From: Neoechinorhynchus agilis
Lineage: Eukaryota > Acanthocephala
DNA: 64,000 nucleotides
NCBI GenBank assembly: GCA_051530055.1
Contig: CM121342.1
Coordinates: 4,898,001-4,962,000, forward strand
Reading direction: 5' to 3'
Shown here: piece after piece, positions 11,313-24,134 of the stretch
Layout: every line of letters begins with the position of its first letter
Position numbering within the stretch: position 1 is the stretch's first letter
Notes under the pieces: generated by a model
Seen by the model: only the letters and a program-made list of their open reading frames with translations
What the model was told of the DNA's origin: nothing
Database searches by the model: none
Made by a program: the position numbers and the translations under genes

Positions 11313-13660
11313 TTAGGACTTGCCAGTAGAAAGCTGTTCGAACATTTTGGTTAGTTTCTTTATTTTTTCTGTCTTTTCTCCTCTTGATTTTTTTTGTCCA
11401 TTTTCGAATCCCGAAAGCTTGTTGAAATATGCAATGTGTTGGGAAGTCGACTCGATACTACTTTCAATATCAGAACCATCATATCTTTGGATCCCACGAA
11501 GCATCCTATGAGACATTAGATTATCTGGAAGGAAAAAAAGGTAGATTCACACCTTAAATCCTCCTCACGCTTGATTGCTTCTCTCTTTTCTTCATCAATT
11601 GAAGGTTTTCGTTCGTACAGACCACTATCTTAAACAAAAAAAGGACATTTAACGTGCTTAAGGACTTGTCAGCGAACATAACCTTCTTTTTTGATATTAG
11701 AACCATCATTTGTTGCTTGCCAGTACTGCTGAACTCTTGCATTATTTTCAAGTGAGCCATTACTGTCTCTCCTTCCCTTCAGTAAACCTAATTGGCGTAA
11801 TTCCTTTTCCCTCGCTTTGGTTTGTTCGATCTCGTACTTTATTTTCTCTTCGGTTGACATGATGTATGGTTCTTTGTGATTGCCTTTAAACGGTCCCTTG
11901 TATAAAGCAGGAGAGTCTTTGGAATATATATACTCATCGTCGTCGTTGTCGTCGTCGATTCCTTGTTCCTCATCAGGACAATCTTCGAGTTCTTCGATTG
12001 GTAGACCTCTCTCCGCTTTCCATTCTTGTTCTCTTATTCTAGCTTGTTCCACTTCCTCCATAATAAGATCCATGTACTTCTTTGTTTTTCGTGAACCTCC
12101 ATTCCAAACTAAAAAGATACAAACGTTTTTTTTAATGTGATTGCTTCATTCCATAACGGTTAGATTGCAAGTACCTGCAGGCTCTACTCGATAAATCATT
12201 CTATTTTCTACCACTTTTTGCGGTGTAGAGTGCCGTGGAGTGTTATTTACTTAGTCATTACTTCTATGACTTTTAGTTCACTCACCTGGATTACTCTTCA
12301 TTTGAACCGGTGGAGACGCTTTTGACGTTATGAACTTCTTTTGCCGGCTTACATTATTCAGCGCCTTGAAAAGTATTTAGTACCGAAAATATTAAATCTT
12401 TTTTTACTTTTTTCACAACTGGTCCATTGATGGACAAGGCTCGCGGCCTGGGTGGAACAGGAGGCGGAACGAGACCATGGTTAGTGGAAGCATTCGAAAG
12501 GACGTTCAGCTTTTCTTCACTACTCATGAAAACCTCCTTAGTTCGAGGAAACGTGTCCGTCTTAAGCGAAGTCTGAGCATTTCTAATACTCTTAGTTACG
12601 ATTGTCGAGCAAGAGCTATCATCAGTATAGTCCAAAGACGATTCTGAAGTATCATTCCACGCTTTTCTTAGCTTCGAAGATCCGGGTACATCGTGAATCG
12701 ACTCTGATCCACCACCAACCGCCACTTGTGCTTCGGGGACTTTTTTCTTTAGTTCCGACATGACCGAAATGAAATTTGATTGAGACATTGTGCTCCAATC
12801 ACTGCCTTCGAGTAGAACGTTAGGTATCGTCGATCAAGTCACCGATAATGGATGAATTAGAGTCTTAAAGATAATCTTACGATTTGAGCGAATTTAGTAG
12901 TAGTTTCGCAACGAGATGCCTCTTTTTCGGCAAACATGTGATTCATCGCCCCTTATACAACAAGACTTAAAATGGCGAATTTTTGGGTTTGGCACTCGGA
13001 AAAAAAGAGAAAATTTGACCCATTAAACTCATTTTCATTGTTCGGATCAATTTTAGATAAAAGTACCTCGATGGCACTGGTTAACACAGGCCACATTATT
13101 GATCCGTATGGCATTACTCGTACAAATATTCCGCATTGACGATTTTATACTTTCATCCATTTTGTAACCTTGAGTTGAAACAGTACTATAACTACTCTCC
13201 ACAATACTGTCCGGCCAATCTAAACGGCATTTTAAAGAAAACATAAGCCCATTTGCTGTTTCAATTTACCGGTTGTTGGCTCCTCGAAGGATAACTCATA
13301 ATCAGAAAGTTCTGAACAACTATTCGACCAACAGACGGGCGAAGGAGTCGCTTTCGAGTCAATGTTCCTTCCAATTTGTTCAACCTGTGGACAACATGGG
13401 TAGGACGATACGTCAAAGTCGTCCGGACTAGACTGATCGCCATCCGTTGATGAAATTGTAACCAGTGAAATTATCGAAGACAAATCAGTGTTGGTTGGGA
13501 ATTCACATGATTCAAGAGAGCTTGCACTAACTTTGGACGATGCACGAGCACTTTGTAATTTCCATAAAGGTTCCATTTCGCCGTGTTCTTTATATGGATT
13601 CCGAATACGAACTTCGCCGGGACACAGAGGTGTACGACTAATTGTGAAAATCAATTTCAC
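11313..13660 (-). CDS. Low-complexity coiled-coil protein, AKAP2/MISP-like C-terminus
   Basis: A multi-exon minus-strand gene. Readable exons (high to low): about 13660-13252, about 13244-13070, a possible short exon near 12900-12970, 12790-12384, 12364-12286, 12249-12175, 12108-11683, 11628-11553 and 11524-11313. Introns between the last six have lengths 19, 36, 66, 54 and 28 nt, and all keep frame. The N-terminal half is Ser/Asp-rich, then a proline stretch (LVPPPVPPRPRAL) that could bind SH3 domains. The C-terminal half has repeated EEKIKYEIEQTKAREKELR and EEVEQARIREQEW segments and an acidic run, followed by LYERKPSIDEEKREAIKRE. Such charged helices before basic tails recall the AKAP2/PALM and MISP families, but the similarity is weak. 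The true N-terminus is unclear (13660 begins with GTG), and an upstream exon is likely. Function unknown; a cytoskeletal or scaffold role is inference. Confidence 0.6.
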
Positions 13661-14472
13661 GCTTTCTTACTAATCGGCAAATTCACATTTTTGGGACGTC
13701 AAATCAATTGATCAAACCGGGGTCCCAAGTAAAAAAAAGCAATAATTGAACTCTGTCGTCCGTTGAGCTTATAGGAATGTTCTGATAAATTCTCTATGAA
13801 ATCTAAAAAGCGCAATTTCTCAGAAAAAAGTGAAATATTAATCAGAAGTGTTTAGATTCTCATGATAGAAATGCCAACGTTTCAGAATAAATCTTAAAGG
13901 TGTAGATATTTGAAAGCTTTCTTCAACCTGCCAATTCAGTGTATAATGCCGCAAAAGATAGGTTTCCTCTAAAAATTGTAAACTGCCAAAGACAAGGTTA
14001 TTTGGAATTTCGTTATTAGTAACATCCAATAATTGCATAGTGCAATCCGGGTTAAGGTTGTGATTTAAGTGCCAAAATGTCCGAATCCAAGAAAAATCTT
14101 CGATCAAACTCGCGTTTTAATGCTTTAACTTTTCTTTTTATTAATACAACTTTGTTTCAGTTCGACGAACATTAAGACTACTTAGAATTCAAAACGAATG
14201 GCGCTAGACGACTTCAAGTGCCAAAATGTTATATTTTAACATGCAAATTATTTCTTTGTCACAGAAGCAGTAAAAGAAGTAGTTAAAAGCTTTTACTTCG
14301 ATGATCACTAAACAATCAAGCACTATATTTAAATTTAGATTCGCATTTATTTTTACTATCGTGGCTTTTACAGATAATTTATTGGTTTCCATTAAAAAAA
14401 GGAGTGCAGTAATCATAAACAAGTTTTATTAACATCTTCTTACATGTCGCTCATTATATTCGGGCGTCATTG
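13661..14472. other. Intergenic, one doubtful minus-strand frame
   Basis: A minus-strand frame of about 89 codons (14107-13838, no ATG at its start) is open but matches nothing I know. I would not annotate it. The rest is AT-rich spacer between two minus-strand genes. Confidence 0.3.
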
Positions 14473-17400
14473 TCAAAGCATTTCCAGATTAAATCCGTCG
14501 AAATCCAATAATCCTTTCCAGTACTCTACGAGAGCACTAAGAAGAAGACTTTTCACAATTTTATGATCGACGACGATGATCGCTTACGTTGTTCCAGTGA
14601 TTATTGAATGAAATTCGGGCATTAATTTGTTCAAAAGTGAGAAGCACGGTACGCAAATGTGGCTGAGGAATCCGAGTTGTAGTTTCGGAAGATTGTGTTG
14701 TTGGTCCCTATCGAGCATATTGACCACAGCGATTCCCCTTTTCTTTTGTTCGTCTCCTTGTAAATAAAATTCGTTCATCATTTTCCTTAGAACTTTTCGT
14801 TGTTGATCGATTGATTTGTAGTTTACGTTTAAATCAGCAGCTGTCATGATAAGACTCATTAGGAGTTTTCTAAAAAAAAGTTGTTGATTTGGACACAAAG
14901 ACGAAGTGTTCGAACCTGTGTTGGTCATCTTCAAAATCAAATTGATTTTCTGATTGAATTCTGGACAACTTTTCGAAATGGACCGAATGGAGTTCGAGGT
15001 CAGTGCTGAGAATGCAGTGCTTAAGGTTTCCGATCATTCTCTTGTATTGGCTTGAATCAAGATCTTTGAAGATGTTACAATCATCCCTTTGTAGAATGGC
15101 TACAGCCCGATTAAAATGGTGGTTTTCCATTGTGGACATGGTGTAGAGTGCTCCAAGGGCCGTCCCCGTTTGGACCATAAATGAATTAGTCTTTCCCATG
15201 TGATCGAGGTCGTGACAAAGTGAAGCCACGAATAGTGCCAGAATCTAAGAAGGTCATTTTAGACAACCAGAAAATAATCTTGCCTCTTCCAAATCAAATC
15301 GATAAGTCTTCATGTTCTTTATTATGGCGTAGGTGGCGTTAGCGACACTGAACGCATGATGCCAACTGTGATAAGGAATATCTCGGTAGTTTTTTCGGAC
15401 CGTCAACACGAATCGAATGAACGTATCTCGATCGATTCTTAATTATTTTTTTTAATATTATTTTCAAAAGACTTCTTACTTGCAATCGAGGTCATTGAGC
15501 ATCATCTCTACACATTGACACTTTTGATCTGCACTTACAATCCAAGGGTCAAAGTTAATCATTTGCATTTGTTCACATGAAAACGAAGGCAAAATCCGAA
15601 GATAGTCATTAACTTCAGTCTCAGTGTAAGACGCATGGTAAGTAAGTGCTTCGAGTACCACTTTCAATCGATATTCAGACAATTCCTTTGTCTTGTACAA
15701 CTTCAAGAAAACACTAAAGCAATTCGATTTTGAGCTTTAAAACTTACCTGAGCGTGATTTATTGCTAGACCGCAATAAATAGCAAATATCCCGAAAGCTT
15801 TCTCATCAGCTTCAGTGAACTTTCCTTTTAACTTGTTAATTAACTCCATGACGCCTATTACCCTAAATGTTAAAACGGATTAGCTAAGTGCAACAACGAT
15901 TACACAAATGTAGATCACTGTTCTCGCAAAAAAACCCGGTTTCCTTAATTTCTTGTAAACTACATAAATCTATTTTACAAAAAGGTTTCAAGAAAACACG
16001 TTAGTTTTTGAAGACCATACAATAAAATCTGCTTAAGTGTTGTTTTTTTTGCACTTTCTAACACTCAAAGTTTTTCAATGGAAATGTCGACCATTCTGGA
16101 TCATTGGGTTTTTCTCAATGAAAAGAATCCCAAATAGAAGATATTAATCACAAAGAGAAAATCCTTGGGGATCATTCGAATTTGGTGAAGACATTAGGTC
16201 AGTTGTGTAGAATAATTTCTTTGGTCTGTGTTCCAATTTTTTTAAAAACGATGCTTTCAAAATTAAATTTTTTTAAACCACAAAGCGACAGAAAATCCAA
16301 AATACATTCTTGTCTCCATCTGATTGGCTCGTCGTGTTTTAAATACAACGTTAATTCACGAAACTCTTTTTAACTAACCTATCATCATTCCAGATCGGCA
16401 TGCATAAAAGAGATTTTGTTCGGTAACCTGTGGCTTCGTCGATAGCCCTGTGAAGATAATCGACATCGTTTGCTCGATAATAACAAACCGATTAAATCTT
16501 TTATCAAGATAGGCATCCTCGAGATTTACCGATTCTCCAACCATTGCAACATGACCAGCGATTCCTTTGTCGACTGGAAATCTTGTAGCGTTCAACTTAA
16601 TTTAAGATTACGAACAGTTTACCACCGACCTTATGTCCGCAGTAGAGAGCCTCCTATCCATCAACTTGATTTCATTGCCGTGATCAAAGTACTTGGCATA
16701 GAGTTCGTTTTTCTCGAAATCAACTAAGAACAACGAAGCTCTCTCCGCTAAAACGAGCTTCTTGGCGAAATTTAAAATTTTCATCAAAACAACGTCAATA
16801 TCGTTCATGTCTTTAAAAATGGATTTGGTAACTGAAAGCAGAAAATCGCTTAGTCGCCTGGACGACGCAGTCACTTTGAACTGTTCGAAAAGCGTGAGAA
16901 TTGATCGGCGATTCGAGATAATACTTACATCGAATGCATTGCTGACATGCAAATCAGTAAGATTAGCCAAATGATCGATTTTGTACATTTCAGCTACTCC
17001 TAAATAGAAGAGCCCTTTCAATATTCGTTAGAAACAAATTTTAGAAAAAAACCGAGCAGTTGACCAGAAGAGGTAACGAACGGCTGACAAAAGATTTGAT
17101 CGACGTCTGATGGGCATTTGTAGACGGCATTCGGGCTTGAATTTGAAGTCAATAATTTGTTCAATGAGATCGTGATTGATCTTTTGTTGATTGCACAGTA
17201 TTGGCAAAGGTATCGGTCATTATCCAATCCGATATTTTCATTAGTTTCACCGTCAGCAGAAGCCCTTTAAAAAGATTGCACTTTAAATTCTTCGAAAAGT
17301 GATTCCTCGAACTAACCCGCCGAAAACTGTCCGGATTATTCTCAGACCATTCGAATCATACGCATAGAATCGATATCCATCGAGTCCAAGAACATTCATG

Positions 17401-18308
17401 AGGATATTGGTAAAATCCTCCAACAAGGAAAACTTATGGCGATCGTCCATTGAGCCAATACATTCACTCAATAGTTTCACATCGTTCAATCTCTCTGCTG
17501 CATCGAATTCGAGCTCATCTCGTGCGTGTAAGGCGGCTACCTCAGCCAAATATCTTGATGAGCTATTTTTTAAATTCCCAATTTCTCCTAAAACCTAACT
17601 TAATACCCGAGAAATAGTTGTGGATTAATACCTTTTGAACTTAAAGCACTGCAATCATCCATCCAATGAGCGATAGTAGATTTAGGAATATTATTGGCAA
17701 CAAAATCGCCTAATTGGTCCTCGTGTGTCAATAAATATTTCTTCATTTCATTCGGCATTATGTTTCCTAAAATTATTTTTTTGTAGCAATTGGTACAAAG
17801 TTACTAATGAATACATTTACAAAATGCATTATTAATTTATCTTTTTTCTCATTGGTTGAATAAAATTCGGTAGTGGACACATGATGTCCGCTGGAACAAT
17901 TTTTTTTACTAAGAAACAATCCTCGCTCGTTCACTAGAAAAGTTCCGGACAACAAATTAGACGTTTGCTTTAAGTTTCGAGATCGATAAGCCTCGATACA
18001 CCTCGGCAATTTCTAACACAACGAACGATACAAGTGTAAAAAAGGAAATGGATGTTTCTTTTTAAATCTCTTTTGAGTACTAAACAACAATTTAAATAGA
18101 TTCTCTATAATAACATGCTCAGAAGGCGCCACTTACCAAGTTCAATTGAGTCAACATTGCAGTTGACCTTGGGGATTTTGATTGCATCGAAGTCACTGAT
18201 TGATGATCGTCGTGCTGATCCGCAACAGAGTATTCTCATTAAAGTGCGACTGATCGATTTCTGCTTCGCCGTCGATGAATTAGACATTCTAGATTCCTTG
18301 ATCATCAT
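14473..18308 (-). CDS. cGMP-type 3',5'-cyclic nucleotide phosphodiesterase with tandem GAF domains (PDE5/6/11 class)
   Basis: This enzyme hydrolyses cyclic nucleotides in the cytosol. The N-terminal region includes KYLLTHEDQLGDFVANNIP (about 17770-17640), a helix typical of this class. GAF domains follow around 17550-17020 and 17020-15770. The second GAF carries the NKFDE signature (NKLKGKFTEADEK, near 15830-15790). The catalytic domain has YHSWHHAFSVANATY, HDLDHMGKTNSF, MTAADLN and the glutamine-switch block LPKLQLGFL, so metal and substrate residues are intact. The C-terminus is EYWKGLLDFDGFNLEML, stop at 14473-14475. Introns are short. The one before ILALFVASLCHDLDH appears to use a GC-AG pair (GCAAGATT...CTTAG, about 15285-15247). 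The start is uncertain: either 18308 (MMIKESRMSNSS, spliced) or the ATG near 17761. Choice between PDE5, 6 and 11 is not settled. Confidence 0.9.
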
Positions 18309-18885
18309 CTACAATGCGACGAGGGGAAAAAATGAGAGGATGATGTGGTTGGAAAGCCGCAAAGTTTACTTTGTTGAGTGGTCCTTTTATTTTTTAAGTA
18401 GATTGAATCAATGAGAGAAAATGTATGTAGTGGATGTGCGAAGGAAGCATACAACTACACATTCTCGTCTTCCTATTTCTTAAACATTAGTCAAATGACA
18501 TTTAGTGCCACACTCGTTTCCTCCAAATTTCGTTCTTAGTTCCGAATGTAATTGCAAAATGCGAGAATAGAGAGAAAAACCGAGCTAGCCTTTGAAACGT
18601 CCATTAATTTTTGTTGCTTTTTAAAAAATCAACTGTTTGTTTTGCTACTTTTAGAGAGAAGGTTAATTCCACCAGCTTTAGACTCTTCATGCCAGAAAAA
18701 AAACAGCCAAAGAATGCATTTCTCCACATAACACACTAATATGCTGCTCAGTTCGCCCCTGCGCAACACTTTGTCTTAAGAAACATTGCATGCGCGTGGT
18801 TGACACTTCTACGCATTGTGCCCAAATCCACGCTCCCATCTATCTGGCACACGTGCCACCCGCAAAAAAATGGTGCCTGGGTTGA
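18309..18885. other. Intergenic, nothing recognised
   Basis: Spacer between the PDE 5' end and the large tandem array. It may contain the PDE promoter. No clear motif was seen. Confidence 0.35.
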
Positions 18886-21800
18886 GGTATACTAATAATA
18901 TGCAGCTTTTTAATTTAGATCCGAAAAATTTGGTTTTTTCTCAAATTAACCAAAGAAGTCTTTAAAACTCATGAGGGTTTGGTGTTGTTTTAGATCCGAA
19001 AAAATGGGTTTTTCTCAAACAAACCAAAGAAGTCTTTAAAACTCAGGAGGGTTTGGTGTTTTTTCTCAATTTAGATCCGAAAAATTTGGTTTTTTCTCAA
19101 ATGAACCAAAGAAGTCTTTAAAACTCATGAGGGTTTGGTGTTTTTTTTCTCAATTTAGATCCGAAAAATTTGGTTTTTTCTCAAACAAACCAAAGAAGTC
19201 TTTAAAACTCAGGAGGGCTTGGTGTTGTTTTAGATCCGAAAAAATGGGTTTTTCTCAAACAAACCAAAGAAGTCTTTAAAACTCATGAGGGTTTGGTGTT
19301 TTTTTCTCAATTTAGATCCGAAAAAATGGGTTTTTTCTCAAATGAACCAAAGAAGTCTTTAAAACTCAGGAGGGTTTGGTGTTTTTTTCTCAATTTAGAT
19401 CCGAAAAATTTGGTTTTTTCTCAAACAAACCAAAGAAGTCTTTAAAACTCAGGAGGGCTTGGTGTTGTTTTAGATCCGAAAAAATGGGTTTTTCTCAAAC
19501 AAACCAAAGAAGTCTTTAAAACTCAGGAGGGTTTGGTGTTTTTTTCTCAATTTAGATCCGAAAAAATGGGTTTTTTCTCAAACAAACCAAAGAAGTCTTT
19601 AAAACTCAGGAGGGCTTGGTGTTGTTTTAGATCCGAAAAAATGGGTTTTTCTCAAACAAACCAAAGAAGTCTTTAAAACTCAGAGGGTTGTGTTGTTTTA
19701 GATCCGAAAAAATGGGTTTTTCTCAAACAAACCAAAGAAGTCTTTAAAACTCATGAGGGTTTGGTGTTTTTTCAATTTAGATCCGAAAAATTTGGTTTTT
19801 TCTCAAATGAACCAAAGAAGTCTTTAAAACTCATGAGGGCTTGGTGTTGTTTTAGATCCGAAAAATGGGTTTTTCAAACAAACCAAAGAAGTCTTTAAAC
19901 TCAGGAGGGTTTGGTGTTTTTTTCTCAATTTAGATCCGAAAAAATGGTTTTTTCTCAAATGAACCAAAGAGTCTTTAAAACTCATGAGGGTTTGTGTTTT
20001 TTTAGATCGAAAAATTGGTTTTTCTCAAAAAAACTCATGAGGGTTTGGTGTTTTTTTAATTTAGATCCGAAAAAATGTTTTTCTCAAAAACCAAAGAGTC
20101 TTGAAGTCTTTAAAACTCAGGAGGGCTTGGGTTGTTTTAGATCCGAAAAATGGGTTTTTCTCAAACAAACCAAAGAAGTCTTTAAAACTCAGGAGGGTTT
20201 GGTGTTTTTTTCTCAATTTAGATCCGAAAAAATGGGTTTTTCTCAAACAAACCAAAGAAGTCTTTAAAACTCAGGAGGGCTTGGTGTTGTTTTAGATCCG
20301 AAAAATGGGTTTTTCTCAAACAAACCAAAGAAGTCTTTAAAACTCAGGAGGGCTTGGTGTTGTTTTAGATCCGAAAAAATGGGTTTTTCTCAAACAAACC
20401 AAAGAAGTCTTTAAAACTCATGAGGGTTTGGTGTTTTTTCTCAATTTAGATCCGAAAAATTTGGTTTTTTCTCAAATGAACCAAAGAAGTCTTTAAAACT
20501 CATGAGGGCTTGGTGTTGTTTTAGATCCGAAAAAATGGGTTTTTCTCAAACAAACCAAAGAAGTCTTTAAAACTCAGGAGGGTTTGGTGTTTTTTTCTCA
20601 ATTTAGATCCGAAAAAATGGTTTTTTCTCAAATGAACCAAAGAGTCTTAAACGAGGGTTTGTGTTTTTAGATCCGAAAAATTGGTTTTTTCTCAAACAAA
20701 CCAAAGAAGTCTTTAAAACTCATGAGGGTTTGGTGTTTTTTTCTCAATTTAGATCCGAAAAAATGGGTTTTTTCTCAAACAAACCAAAGAAGTCTTTAAA
20801 ACTCAGGAGGGTTTGGTGTTGTTTTAGATCCGAAAAAATGGGTTTTTTCTCAAACAAACCAAAGAAGTCTTTAAAACTCATGAGGGCTTGGTGTTGTTTT
20901 AGATCCGAAAAAATGGGTTTTTCTCAAACAAACCAAAGAAGTCTTTAAAACTCAGGAGGGTTTGGTGTTTTTTTCTCAATTTAGATCCGAAAAAATGGGT
21001 TTTTTCTCAAACAAACCAAAGAAGTCTTTAAAACTCATGAGGGTTTGGTGTTGTTTTAGATCCGAAAAAATGGGTTTTTCTCAAACAAACCAAAGAAGTC
21101 TTTAAAACTCAGGAGGGTTTGGTGTTGTTTTAGATCCGAAAAAATGGGTTTTTCTCAAACAAACCAAAGAAGTCTTTAAAACTCATGAGGGTTTGGTGTT
21201 TTTTCTCAATTTAGATCCGAAAAATTTGGTTTTTTCTCAAATGAACCAAAGAAGTCTTTAAAACTCATGAGGGCTTGGTGTTGTTTTAGATCCGAAAAAA
21301 TGGGTTTTTCTCAAACAAACCAAAGAAGTCTTTAAAACTCAGGAGGGTTTGGTGTTTTTTTCTCAATTTAGATCCGAAAAAAATGGTTTTTTCTCAAATG
21401 AACCAAAGAGGTCTTCAAAACTCATGAGGGTTTTGTGTTTTTTTTCTCAATTTAGATCTGAAAAATTTGGTTTTTTCTCAAATGAACCAAAGAGGTCTTC
21501 AAAACTCATGAGGGTTTGGTGTTTTTCTTAATTTAGATCCGAAAAATTTGGTTTTTTCTCAAATGAACCAAAGAGGTCTTTAAAACTTATGAGGGTTTTG
21601 TGTTTTTTAAGATCAGAAAAAAATGGTTTCTTCTCAAGTGAACCAAAGAGGTCTTCAAAACTCATGAGGGTTTTGTGTTTTTTTAGATCAGAAAAAAATG
21701 GTTTTTTCTCAAATGAACCAAAGAGGTCTTCAAAACTCATGAGGGTTTTGTGTTTTTTTTCTCAATTTAGATCTGAAAAATTTGGTTTTTTCTCAAATGA

Positions 21801-22960
21801 ACCAAAGAGGTCTTCAAAACTCATGAGGGTTTGGTGTTTTTTCTTAATTTAGATCCGAAAAATTTGGTTTTTTCTCAAATGAACCAAAGAGGTCTTTAAA
21901 ACTTATGAGGGTTTTGTGTTTTTTAAGATCAGAAAAAAAATGGTTTCTTCTCAAGTGAACCAAAGAGGTCTTCAAAACTCATGAGGGTTTTGTGTTTTTT
22001 TAGATCAGAAAAAAATGGTTTCTTCTCAAGTGAACCAAAGAGGTCTTCAAAACTCATGAGGGTTTTGTGTTTTTTAGATCCGAAAAAAATGGTTTCTTCT
22101 CAAATGAACCAAAGAAGTCGTTAAAACTCATGAGGATTTTGTGTTTTTTTAGATCCGAAAAAAATGGTTTGTTCTCAAATGAACCAAAGAAGTCTTTAAA
22201 ACTCATGAGGGTTTAGCTTTTTTTAATTAAAAAAAACCTTTACAAATTTTCTTCTCAAACAAACCAAAGAGGTCTTTAAAACTCATGTGGATTTTGCGTT
22301 TTTTAATTTAGATCGGATTAAAATTCCTTATTTTCTTCTCAAATAAACCAAAAAAGTCTTTAAAACTCATCAGGGTTTACCTTTTTTTAATTAAAAAAAT
22401 ACCTTTGCAAATTTTCTTCTCAAATAAACGAAAGAGGTCTTTAAAACTCATGAGGTTTTGGCTTTATTTTCAATTTAGAGGAAAAACTACAAAAACATTA
22501 ATGTATTCTTTTTTCTTCTCAAATAAACGAAAGAGGTCTTTAAAACTCATGAGGTTTTGGCTTTATTTTCAATTTAGAAGAAAAACTACAAAACTTTAAT
22601 GTATTCTTTTTTCTTCCCAAATAAACCAAAGAAGTCTTTAAAACTCATGGGGGTTTGGCTTTATTTTCAATTTAGAGGAAAAACTACAAAAACCTTAATG
22701 TATTCTTTTTTCTTCTCAAATAAACGAAAGAGGTCTTTAAAACTCATGAGGGTTTGGCTTTATTTTCAATTTAGAAGAAAAACTACAAAAACTTTAATGT
22801 ATTCTTTTTTCTTCCCAAATAAACCAAAGAAGTCTTTAAAACTCATGGGGGTTTGGCTTTATTTTCAATTTAGAGGAAAAACCACAAACACCTTAACGCC
22901 TTCTACTTTCTTCTCAAATAAACAAAAAGGTCTTAGAAGTTCATCAGGTGTAGCACGAAA
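18886..22960. repeat. Tandem array, 75-100 bp units, about 50 copies
   Basis: The unit is built on AGATCCGAAAAAATGGG, TTTTTCTCAAACAAACC, AAAGAAGTCTTTAAAACTCA and GGAGGGTTTGGTGTT. Left and centre units alternate in length by presence or absence of TTTTTCTCAATTT before AGATCC. From about 21400 the units diverge (GAGGTCTTCAAAACTC, AGATCAG). From about 22440 they become roughly 100 bp with an added ACTACAAAAAC...TTAATGTATTC block and GGCTTTATTTTCAATTT. Reading frames of 60-190 codons through the array are by-products of the repeat. Confidence 0.92.
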
Positions 22961-23240
22961 ATATGGCTTCCTGGCTCGTCGAATATGTTCATTGGTCGAT
23001 ATTTCACATTGTCGATTTAACTTCGATTTCAACTCAGCAAAAGACTTTTTCCTCTGCAGAGGCATCTCTCGAGATAGGAAATCGTCTGCTGTAAGATATG
23101 GAGCAACGATCTTACATAATACACCCCCGAGTCCTATGACATTACCGTCAATTCGGCTGAAAATGTCGTTTTTGTGACTTGATGTCAAGACGTTTCTTTT
23201 TTTTGAGACTTCAATTTTGCTTACAATTTTGAGAAAACAT
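22950..23240 (-). CDS. Possible exon or gene remnant, unrecognised
   Basis: The minus strand is open over about 97 codons, including IDGNVIGLGGVLCKIVAPYL, KKSFAELKSKLNRQCEI and EHIRRARKPYFRATPDELLR. The composition is protein-like and unlike the neighbouring satellite. The frame then runs into the last satellite unit, so the 3' end is either spliced away or lost. I do not recognise a family. It could be a real exon of an unannotated gene or an old fragment. Confidence 0.25.
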
Positions 23241-23763
23241 TTATACCAAAATTCAAGATGAAAAATGGATCTGGTGTCGGTGTTCAATTATAATTTTCGA
23301 TCGAATTTTTTTCGGTTAGAACAGAGACAAATCCCGTAGAATACTCAAGTTTTTTTAACTAAGAAATTATAGATAATTCACGCGTATTATACGCTTTATC
23401 GATGGAAATTAAAAACCGTAACTGGACCATTAAGGCGAATATTCATTGCAAACATAATTCTAGCATTAATTTTCGCATTTTAATATTAAAAAAAAGGCTA
23501 TTGTGCGCCTTATATAGAAGCACTCTACTCGTTTCTATGAACCTTTCTTCTGAACGCATTTGAATCATTTGTGCTTAAAAAAATCGGGGGTGAAATGAAT
23601 CTATCAAATTCCATTTTGCGTTCTAAGGACTTCAAAAATAATTATTGATGAATTTTAGTTGAGTCTTTGGAGAAAATGGCCCGATAATGTTTTCCCTTTT
23701 ACACTAAGTGCTCCTAGGGCGTAATTTGTCTAGAAAAAAGCATTTTGCTCGCAAATAGTCATC
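23241..23763. other. Intergenic, nothing recognised
   Basis: AT-rich spacer. No gene, repeat copy or hairpin recognised. Confidence 0.35.
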
Positions 23764-24069
23764 TAAAAACCTGTTTGCAATTTTTTTTGAAAACTTAAAA
23801 TCACAAATGACCTGCGACATGCAAATCGCCAAGGGCTTTGACAACGGCATTCCATTCGAACCGGTCGGTTAAAGCAAAGATCGGCGCAAAAAACTCGGTG
23901 AAGTGGCGAAGAAAAGGAGAAACACAAACGTTTTTTTATAACCAATCGTGCCGTTGAGAACATTAATGCAGTCGGTCCAAGCACCGCGGATTAACCCGAT
24001 TTTTTGTTTATCAGAGAGTGAGCGAGCCATCGATGGAATAAAGGATAAAGATGTTTCGCAGTTTCCCAT
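23764..24069 (-). CDS. Globin-like gene fragment with N-myristoylation-type start
   Basis: The frame opens with an ATG at 24069. MGNC is a classic myristoylation/palmitoylation-type N-terminus, as in membrane-anchored globin X. Next comes a globin A-helix-like block, LSDKQKIGLIRGAWTDC. After an intron-like stretch (GTTATAAAA...CACCGAG, about 49 nt), another frame gives FFAPIFALTDRFEWNAVVKA followed by LGDLHVAG. The LGxxH resembles the F helix with the proximal His. A possible 18-nt intron then leads to FKKNCKQVFR and a stop at 23764. The B to E helices with the distal His and the G-H helices are not found. Either this is a truncated pseudogene or I have missed exons. The family call rests on two short blocks. 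Confidence 0.4.
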
Positions 24070-24134
24070 TGAAACAATGAGCGCTTGGCTTAAAAAAAAC
24101 GTCTTATTACGAGATTTATTTAAGGAGCTTAGAT

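Noticed and set aside
13838-14107. Exon of a gene between the AKAP2-like gene and the PDE
   Set aside because: It is an open frame without ATG, splice sites or a recognised family.
18886-22900. Lysine- and phenylalanine-rich reading frames of 60-190 codons through the satellite
   Set aside because: They repeat with the DNA unit, change frame with unit length, and have no start context or domain.
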